Source: JALOLG01 sp963776935
GTDB taxonomy: Bacteria; Actinomycetota; Acidimicrobiia; Acidimicrobiales; Ilumatobacteraceae
Direction of reading: 5' to 3'
DNA: 64,000 bases
NCBI GenBank assembly: GCA_963776935.1
Contig: CAVZOP010000002.1
Location: 62,001-126,000 of the forward strand
The notes under the pieces are model-generated. The model had not been told where the DNA came from and searched no databases. It worked only from the letters and a program-made list of their open reading frames with translations. The number at the start of each line of letters is the position of its first letter. The first letter of the stretch is position 1. Positions 57,067-64,000 of the stretch are shown here, in pieces. A program made the position numbers and the translations under genes.

Positions 57067-60000
57067 CTAACTCTGACGTACCGCGCCGGCGAGTGCCTCG
57101 ACGGCGCCGCGCCAGTCGTCGATCGGGATCTCCTCGGCGGCTTCGCCGACCCGGCAGCGGACGAGCACGCCACCTACGACGGGTTCGTCGAGCACTCGCT
57201 CGATCGCCACGCCGTAGGCCGCCAACTGCCGGCGATAGCGGGCGACCCGTTCGTCGCGCATTTCCGAACCAGTCCATTGGTCGGTCTTGTAGTCGACGAT
57301 GACCAACCCAGCGGGCGTGCGGACCAGCAGGTCGATGTAACCCTCCAGCACGCGACCGTCGATCTCGGCTGCCACGAACAACTCACGGTGATGTTCGAGC
57401 TCACGCGTGCTGCGGACGATCGGCGCCGCCAGCGCCGAGCGGGCGAGGGCGGCGACCGTCTCGGACACGCCGAGGATGCCCTCCGCCGCGCACTGCGCAT
57501 CGGCGAGTTGGTCGATGTCGCTGCCGTCCCGGAGGTCGGCGAACTGCAGCACGCCGTGCACCGCTCGACCCACGGCCGTTCCGTAGCGACCCCGCTGCCA
57601 CGGCGGGAGGTCGAGGTCGACGGGGTCCTTGCGGAGCCCCGGATCGCCGTGCCCCTCGATCCCGGCCAGGTCTTCGGCCAACCGGGTGGCACTGATCGTC
57701 GTTCGCACCGACGCCCGCGTGAGCGTGTTCGTGCGTTCCTCGGCCCACACCGCGGCGTCGGCCCACGGCAACTCGACCTCGATCGGACCGGCGACGGCGA
57801 CTGGCGCGACTGCGGGTATCAGCTCGCGCCCCCGCTCGCCGGTTCGCCCGCGCCGGCGGAGACGAGGAGCTCGGCGCTCGTGTACTTGCCCGGGTCGTCA
57901 GGAAGGTTGCCGCCACGGTGGAGGGACACGACGAGATGGTCGATCGCCCGCGTGCACGCGACGTACAGGAGGCGGCGACGCTCGGCGTCTCCCATCTGCT
58001 CGTCGAGCGGCTTGAAGTCGTCGTAGACGAGGTCACCGTCGCGGCCGGCGAGCGTCCACGTGCCGCTCGGCCAGACGACGCCGGACGTCGCGGTGCGCTG
58101 CGGTCTGGTGGTGAGACCGGACACGATCGTGATCGGGAACTGCAGACCCTTCGACGCGTGGATCGTCATGATCCGCACCGCGTCGTGATCGTGCTCGGGG
58201 AGAATCGTGTCGGCGATGCGGCCCTCCGACGCCTGGAGCCGAGCCCACGCGAGGTAGCGGCGGACGCCGTGCCCGCCGACATCGCCCCACGCTCTGGCCT
58301 GGTCGATCACGTAGCGGACGCGACGTCCGACATCGCGTGCGTCCGGGCCGTCGAGCGCGGCGTCGAGGACCCGTCGCTCGTCGACGACCTCCGCCAGCAG
58401 GTCGGCGGGTGTCCGCCACGAGATCCGTTCGGCGACGGAACGCAGGTGGGCGATGGCGGCGGCCACCGGATGGTCGCCCAACGCGTCGGGCGGCGCCGAC
58501 CACACGTTCCACCGGCCGCCTGCTGCCATCCATTCGAAGAGCTCGACGTCGCTGCAGCCGTACAGCGGGCTGCGCAGAGCGGCGACGAGGGCGAGCTGAT
58601 CGGTGGGGTCGTCGGCGGCGCGCAGCGCCAGCATCAGATGGCGGATCTCAGCGGTGGTGTAGACGACGGAGCTGTTCTCGGCTCGGTAGGGAACGTCGCG
58701 CTCACGGAGCGCCGACTCGAGTGCCGGCAGCGACGTGCGGGCCGGCAACAACACCGTGATGTCGCCTGGGCAGCACCGACGCAACTCCGCCGTGCGTCGG
58801 TCCTCGACGGGCCACCCGTCCGACAGTGCGGTGACGACGGCATCGGCTGCCGCCGCCGCTTCGCACGCCCGTAGCGCCTCGGCGTCACCGCGCCGCGAGT
58901 CGAGATCGTCACGGCCCTCGGCGCAGAGCACGTGGACGCTGCCGTGGTCGCGGTGACGCGGGCGGCAGACCTCGAGCGTGTGGTACGCGGGTTGGACGTC
59001 GGTCTGCTCGACGATGAGCTCCGAGAACACGTGGTTGACCCAGTCGATGACGGCTGCCGATGAGCGGAAGTTGGCGGTCAGCAACTCGGTTTCGGCGCCC
59101 GTCTGCTCGGCGGCTCGCAGGTACTGGGCGATGTCGGCCCGCCGGAAGCGGTAGATCGACTGTTTCGGGTCGCCGACGATGAACAGGCGCTCGGGCATCG
59201 GGCGCAACTGTCGCCAATCGGTGTCGTGCGCCGGATCGTCGGGATGGGCCGTGAGGCGAACGGCGATCTCGAGCTGGATCGGGTCGGTGTCCTGGAACTC
59301 GTCGAGGAGGACCCGCACGTACCGCTCGTGCAACACGGCGCGGACATCGCTGCGGGTGGCCAACAGGCGCCTGGCGGACACCAACAGGTCGTGGAACTCG
59401 AGGGTGCCTTCCGACGCCCGAGCGGCAGCCGAGTCGAGCACGAACGACCCCACGATCGCTCCCAACAGCCGCTGGCGGTAGGTCTGGACCGCCGTGATCA
59501 GCTCGTCGCCCTGCGCCGCGAGCAGGACCTCCGCTTCGCGCAGCGCGTCGAGTGCGTCTGCCCCGCCATGCACCTTCCAGTTGGTCTTGTTGCCGCGCCG
59601 CTTCGCCTTGCCGCACAGGCTGACAATGCCGCTGATCCCGTCGAGCCGGGCGCGCAGCGACGTGCCCGGTTCCAGGGATCCCAGCCAGTCGCCGAGCGCC
59701 GTGAGCACTTCGCGCTGGGAATCGCCTTCGGGGGTGTCGGTCGCGCACAGACGTTCGGCGGCGGCACGCAGCGGATCTGTGTCGAGCACCAGCGGTGGGG
59801 GCGGGGAACGGTCGACACGCTCCTGGACGAGGTCCCAGTTGGCGTGGAAGTCCTCGGCGACCCGACGGAGGCCGCGTTTGATCCCGAAGTTGTCGAACTC
59901 GCAGAGCTGCACGAACTCGATACCGCCGTCGATCACGCCAGCCGGCGGGTCGGCCACTTCGAGCAGCCGATCGAGGAGATCCTCCCACCGCTCGCGGAAC

Positions 60001-60476
60001 GCAAGGTCGCTCTCGAGCTCGTCGAGCACGGTGAACCCGGGTGGCAGGTCGGACTCGATGGGAAACTCGTAGAGGAGACGGCGGGCGAACGCATGCAGCG
60101 TGCCGATCGGAGCGTGGTCGAGATCGTCGAGCGCGGCCGCCAGGCGATCACGGATCTCGGATTCTCCGTCCGTGCACGCGGCGAGCGCCTTGTTCAGGTC
60201 ACCGCGCAGCCGGTGCCGCAACTCGGCCGCCGCCTTCTCGGTGAACGTGATCGCTGCGATCGACGTGACGCGCACCCCGTCGCGCACGAGGCCCAGCACC
60301 CGCCCGACGAGTTGCGTGGTCTTGCCGGCGCCGGCGCCGGCCTCGACGAACAGGTTGGCGCCGAGGTCGGTGGTGATGCGCGCGCGTGCCGCGGCATCAG
60401 GTGGTGGCGCCTCCGCTGGCGCGCTGGTGACCTGGGCGACGGCCAGCAACGCGTCGAATGACAACTGCTCACTCAT
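57067..60476 (-). CDS. AddA-like helicase-nuclease (UvrD/RecB family), one frame break
   Basis: The N-terminal SF1 helicase has Walker A VEAGAGAGKTTQLV near residue 44, FTEKAAAELRHRL, VLLDEFQDTDPIQLE, VGDPKQSIYRFRRADIA, IHASKGLQFPITIV, and LLYVACTRA. The frame stops at 57819, but a second frame continues ELIPAVAPVAVAGPIEVELP and includes a RecB-type nuclease motif (GLVIVDYKTDQWTG) ending at 57067. The break is at the G run at 57825-57831: one missing G, or two extra, gives a single ~1,136-residue protein. With the adjacent AddB-like protein it would resect double-strand breaks. The ATG at 60476 overlaps the AddB-like stop by 8 bp. Confidence 0.85.
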
Positions 60477-63400
60477 CGGCCACCACGATCTGCGACGGCG
60501 CCTCGGCATCAGCGTCCGGCTCGGCGAACCAACGCTGCAAGCGCGGATCGTGACGCTTGCGATCCCACTCGTTCCAGCGCTCGGCGGTGCCGAGCTCGTC
60601 GGGTTCGCAATACACGCATGGCGCCCACGACCGCCACGTCGGCGGTTCGGGGATCGCCGGGTAGAGGCCGGACTCGATGCCGTCGACCACGAGCGCGAGC
60701 GAACGCGATACCAAGTCCCAGATCTCGGGCGTGAACGTGTACCCGATGCGGCGGTACTTGCCCGCCGCGAAGAACGAGTATTCGGCGCGCACGACCGCGT
60801 CTGCCCGACCTGCGATCGCCAGCGTGGCGGCGGCGTAGGCGGGAAGCTGGAGGCGGTCGCCGGCCGCGGTGGGATCGGCGTCGCTGATCGACGTGTACCG
60901 CCGCTCACTGCCGGTCTTGTAGTCGGTGACGACGTAGGACCCGTCGGCCAGGGCGTCGACCCGATCGATCGAACCCTTGACCGCCAGCGCCCGGCCACCG
61001 GGAAGCGGGACGGTGACCTCGCCGTCGGCGCCGAACCGCCGTTCGGAGCTGACGATGCGCGCTCGGCGCTCGCGGATCGAGTCGCTGTCGTGGCGGATCC
61101 ACGTCAGCAGGTCGCCTCGCATCCGCTGGCTCTCGTCGGCCCAGTAGGCCGGGCGGCCCGTCCGTCCGGCGCGCTCGGTGTCGGTGCCGACCGCCTCGAA
61201 GAACCCGGCGAGCGCGGCGACGTGCGCGTCGGTCCATCCGGACCTATCGGGTTGGGGCAGATCGCCGGCGAGGATCGCCTGGTTGAAGCGGTCGAGTGCG
61301 GCGTGGAGCGCGCTGCCCCGATCGAGCGCGGTGATGTTGATCTCGTCGCCGGGCTCCTCGATCGCGTACACGCGCAGCAGGTAGCGCACGAAGTACATGT
61401 GCGGGCACGACATCCAGGCCTCGAGCTCGGTGGGTGATACCGGGCGGTCGAGTCGGGGCACGTCGACGCTCGTGAGGTCGCCGTCGTAGACGGTGAGGGC
61501 GTCGGACCGGCGGGCGGCGCGCAGCGCGATCGCCCGCTGCAGCACGACGTCGCCGGCGGCCGCGTCGGCCGCGGCCAGGTCACCGCCGCCCCTGATGTGG
61601 GTCCACAGCGCCCTGAGCCGGTGCTCGGACGACGACACGGGGAACACGGTGGCGAGCAGACCGGCGGTGTGCGAGGCAACGTCGTGGCGCACGGCGAACG
61701 GCACGTCGGCCTCGATCCACCGGGTCGGCTCCCTGGTGGTGGTGGCGCGCAGGTCGCCGCGCGGATACGTGATGACGACCTTGGCGGCCAGGGAGAGAGC
61801 GGCGAGGAACTGGCGGTGGACCCGCGCCGCCGCCAACTCGCTCGTGGTCAGTCCGGCCGAACCGCGATCGGCGTCGCTGATGAGCGGATCGGATCGGGGC
61901 GGTGGCGGCAGCAGGCCGTCAGCCGCTCCCACGACGACGACGAGGTCGACATCGAGCCCGGCTGACCCGGCGAGAGCCCCCGTGGTGAGCCCGTTTCCGA
62001 TGCGTCCTTGTCGGGGCGGGGCGACTTCGAGCTCGGCGAGGAACGTGGCTCGGAACTCGCTGCGGCGCACCGGTGTACCGATGGCGTCGAGGTGCCGGAG
62101 TCGGTCGAGCACGCGGTCGACCTGCTCCCACGCGCCGCGCTCGGCCTCGTCGAGCGACTGGAGAGTGGCGCGGCCGATCCAGAGCTCGATCTGCTCGGTG
62201 CACCACACCGCCCACTCCGCCCAGGTGCGGGTGGCGGTCGGCCGGCCGAGTGTGGCTCGCAGGTCGGTGACGAACGCGGCGAGACGCTCGGCTTCGGCGG
62301 CGTTCTCTTCTGCCCGTTCGACCGCTCCCTCATCGGTGCGGAGCCGCTCACGCGCCGCGTAGGCGTTCAGGCGTGGCGTCCAGTGATCGTCGCGTGCGAC
62401 ACCTGCGGCGCGGCTGACGCGCTCCCAGGCGGCCGTGTGGAGCCGTTCACCGTGGGGGCCGCGGGCAGGGACGTCGGCGAGGACGTCGAACAGGTCGCGA
62501 CGTCGCAGCCCGCGCCGGTCGACGTCGAGCAGGTCGAGCACCAGGCGCGGCACGAGGCGCTCGATCAACCGCGTCCCCGGTCGGCCGTTCCACTCGATCT
62601 CGGCGACATCGAGATGGTGCTCGACGAGGCGGGCGTACGGTCGCTCGGTCGACCACAGCACGGCCATTCGGCCGAACGGGGTGCCGGCCCGTGCGGCGTC
62701 GAGGACCGCACGCACGGCGAGGCGGACCTCGTCGTCGGCATCGGTGGTGGAGACCACGTCGACCACGGTGGACGACTGTGTGGCAGGGACTTCGGAATCG
62801 GAATCCCACTTGTCGACACCGAGTGCGGTGGCGATGCCTGCCAGCTCGGCGTCGGCCCCGGCGTTGCCGGTGATGCCGAGGATGACCCGCACGTCGGCCA
62901 CCCGCCCGAGCGCCCGCAGCAACCGGAGCTCCCGCCCGCGCAGTTGCTGGGGGAGATACAGGATCGTGTTGGCGAGCTGGGGTGGGATGCCCTGTCCGGT
63001 GGCGAGCTCGGCGTGCTCGAGCAGGTCGCCCTCGTCGTACCACTCGGCCCGCAGCCGGCGCGACGTGAGTTGGCTGACGCGAGCCGCCTCGCGACCGCGC
63101 AATGACGACGCGGTGAGCGCCGCCACGGCGTCGGGGCCGGCGAGGCGCAGCTCGCGATGGAGGTCACGGAGGGCGACGACGGTCGAGGGGTGTTCGGCGA
63201 CGGTGGCGAACGAACCCGGGGCCTCGGCGAGGACGCGGCGGATCGCCAGGTCGACCACCGCCGTCGACACGGGGGAGCGGCCGTCGGCCACCAACGCCGG
63301 TGACCCGATCAACTCGGCGAGCCGGTACAGCGTGAGCATGTCGACGGCCGCGACGCCACCGCGGCGTCCGAGCGCCCGGCGGGCCATGACGCCGGCCGTG

Positions 63401-63519
63401 TTGGTCGGAACGATCACGGTGACCGGGGCGAGCAACCGGCCGGCCTTGGCCCGGTTGACGGCGCCGGCGAGCGCGTCGAGGGCGTGGCCGGGCGCGGTGA
63501 CGTCGACGCTGATCGGCAC
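60469..63519 (-). CDS. AddB-like PD-(D/E)xK nuclease/inactive helicase subunit
   Basis: The 1,016-residue protein has a degenerate helicase-like N-terminus (VTVIVPTNTAGVMARRAL, with no Walker A). A C-terminal PD-(D/E)xK nuclease domain has SYVVTDYKTGSERRYTS and a QLPAYAAATLAIAG motif. It begins with a conserved cysteine (SPTELEAWMSCPHMYF). AddB-type nucleases usually have one Cys before and three after the domain, forming a 4Fe-4S cluster. Here only CVYC is seen at the end, and the position of the last Cys reads DELGTAERW. TACGAT lies 7 nt before the GTG at 63519. It forms an operon with the AddA-like gene. Confidence 0.85.
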   Translation of the reverse strand: MPISVDVTAPGHALDALAGAVNRAKAGRLLAPVTVIVPTNTAGVMARRALGRRGGVAAVDMLTLYRLAELIGSPALVADGRSPVSTAVVDLAIRRVLAEAPGSFATVAEHPSTVVALRDLHRELRLAGPDAVAALTASSLRGREAARVSQLTSRRLRAEWYDEGDLLEHAELATGQGIPPQLANTILYLPQQLRGRELRLLRALGRVADVRVILGITGNAGADAELAGIATALGVDKWDSDSEVPATQSSTVVDVVSTTDADDEVRLAVRAVLDAARAGTPFGRMAVLWSTERPYARLVEHHLDVAEIEWNGRPGTRLIERLVPRLVLDLLDVDRRGLRRRDLFDVLADVPARGPHGERLHTAAWERVSRAAGVARDDHWTPRLNAYAARERLRTDEGAVERAEENAAEAERLAAFVTDLRATLGRPTATRTWAEWAVWCTEQIELWIGRATLQSLDEAERGAWEQVDRVLDRLRHLDAIGTPVRRSEFRATFLAELEVAPPRQGRIGNGLTTGALAGSAGLDVDLVVVVGAADGLLPPPPRSDPLISDADRGSAGLTTSELAAARVHRQFLAALSLAAKVVITYPRGDLRATTTREPTRWIEADVPFAVRHDVASHTAGLLATVFPVSSSEHRLRALWTHIRGGGDLAAADAAAGDVVLQRAIALRAARRSDALTVYDGDLTSVDVPRLDRPVSPTELEAWMSCPHMYFVRYLLRVYAIEEPGDEINITALDRGSALHAALDRFNQAILAGDLPQPDRSGWTDAHVAALAGFFEAVGTDTERAGRTGRPAYWADESQRMRGDLLTWIRHDSDSIRERRARIVSSERRFGADGEVTVPLPGGRALAVKGSIDRVDALADGSYVVTDYKTGSERRYTSISDADPTAAGDRLQLPAYAAATLAIAGRADAVVRAEYSFFAAGKYRRIGYTFTPEIWDLVSRSLALVVDGIESGLYPAIPEPPTWRSWAPCVYCEPDELGTAERWNEWDRKRHDPRLQRWFAEPDADAEAPSQIVVADE

Positions 63520-63526
63520 ATGTCCG

Positions 63527-63532
63527 ATCGTA
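63527..63532 (-). promoter_or_regulatory. Candidate -10 element for the AddB/AddA-like operon
   Basis: On the minus strand TACGAT lies 7 nt before the GTG at 63519. It probably starts a leaderless transcript for both nuclease genes. Confidence 0.45.
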
Positions 63533-63593
63533 GAGAAGGGGTGCGCGAACCGGCGTCAGATCGCCGAATTGCCCGGTGACGGGCGGTTCGACC

Positions 63594-64000
63594 TCAAGGC
63601 GCCGCCGCCTCGGCGGCGGCCCGCAATGTGGCGACGGCGTGGCCGAGACCGTCCTCGTCGCGGTAGAGCGCGCTGCCGGCCACCAGGACGTTCGCTCCGG
63701 CGGCGGCCGCACCGGCGATCGTCGTCATGCTGATCCCACCGTCGACCTCGACATCGACGGTGTCGGACAGCCCGGCGTCGTCGAGCATCCGCCGCACTTC
63801 AGCGACCTTGCGTTCCATCGTCGGCAGGTACTCCTGACCACCGAACCCCGGGTTGACGGTCATCACCAGCACCAGGTCGACCAGGTCGAGGACGTGGGCG
63901 ACCGCCGACGGCGGCGTGGCCGGGTTGATGGCGACGGCGGCGTGCGCACCCATCGAGTTGATCGCACCGAGTGTGCGGTGCAGGTGGAGACACGCTTCGG
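63594..64000 (-). CDS. rpe: Ribulose-phosphate 3-epimerase, 5' part outside window
   Basis: The visible ~135 C-terminal residues contain the conserved VMTVNPGFGGQEYLPTMERK with the catalytic-loop Met and Gly residues. VDVEVDGGIS carries the active-site Asp, and GANVLVAGSALYR ends the (beta/alpha)8 barrel. The enzyme interconverts ribulose 5-phosphate and xylulose 5-phosphate in the pentose phosphate pathway. The N-terminal half, including the first metal-binding residues, is beyond the right edge. It lies 74 bp upstream of the AddB-like gene. Confidence 0.93.
   Translation of the reverse strand, partial: EACLHLHRTLGAINSMGAHAAVAINPATPPSAVAHVLDLVDLVLVMTVNPGFGGQEYLPTMERKVAEVRRMLDDAGLSDTVDVEVDGGISMTTIAGAAAAGANVLVAGSALYRDEDGLGHAVATLRAAAEAAAP

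Noticed and set aside
1..64000. tRNA, rRNA or 4.5S RNA genes in the gaps between proteins.
   Set aside because: All gaps other than the IS remnant are under 300 bp, and none showed a cloverleaf, a CCA end or an SRP-like hairpin on reading.

Overview
The window is about 64 kb of high-GC, gene-dense bacterial chromosome from an actinobacterium. An acidimicrobial, Ilumatobacter-like lineage is my guess from overall gene content; no rRNA is present to prove it. The actinobacterial signs are: a 1,232-residue Kgd-type fused E2-E1 2-oxoglutarate dehydrogenase; a PIG-L deacetylase of the mycothiol-enzyme type; an Rv2466c-like DsbA-fold protein; an F420-type LLM oxidoreductase; an HRDC-tailed UvrD2-like helicase; zinc-binding (CxxC) forms of ribosomal proteins L28 and L32; and many starts preceded by a TANNNT hexamer 6-11 nt upstream with no Shine-Dalgarno sequence, which suggests leaderless mRNAs.

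Layout. 1-12 kb: metabolic genes, including metY with a CoA-binding protein, a DMT-type exporter, glutathione peroxidase, three different 2-oxoglutarate/Fe(II) oxygenase families (PhyH, IPNS-like, TauD), an aldo/keto reductase, and kgd. 12-18 kb: a HAD hydrolase divergent from a NYN/S1 RNA-binding protein, xthA, a UvrD2-like helicase convergent with xthA and divergent from a PH/SHOCT membrane protein, then a broken IS30-family transposase. 18-25 kb: galK and an LLM oxidoreductase, then an alpha/beta hydrolase, a CaiB-type CoA-transferase, a PIG-L deacetylase, a histidine phosphatase, a Thr-rich lipoprotein and a small membrane protein. 25-31 kb: GTP-type pckG, a cold-shock-like protein, rpmB, a FakA-like DAK2 protein and recG.

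31-55 kb is a classical housekeeping stretch: rsmD, coaD, a coiled-coil protein, yceD, rpmF, plsX, acpP, rnc, mutM, smc, [potABCD polyamine-type ABC transporter], ftsY, [lipoprotein], ffh, [ppc], rpsP, KH protein, rimM, trmD, rplS, yraN. The bracketed genes sit inside an otherwise conserved order that links envelope lipid synthesis, chromosome condensation, SRP targeting and ribosome maturation. 55-64 kb: two tiny conserved-looking genes, an enoyl-CoA hydratase, a membrane protein, an AddAB-like helicase/nuclease pair and the 3' part of rpe.

Two things stand out. First, seven genes contain reading-frame breaks (NYN/S1, alpha/beta hydrolase with three, CaiB, rnc with two, ppc, the AddA-like gene). 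Eight of the nine breaks are repaired by removing exactly one base. Because rnc is affected, this looks more like insertion-biased sequencing error than gene decay. Second, gene boundaries carry short repeated structures: two near-identical palindromes with conserved 15-nt loops, an 18-bp repeat shared by two distant loci, and tandem repeats that duplicate the stop-codon end of a gene. No tRNA, rRNA, CRISPR array or intact mobile element was found, and I did not find a clear novel multi-gene system.
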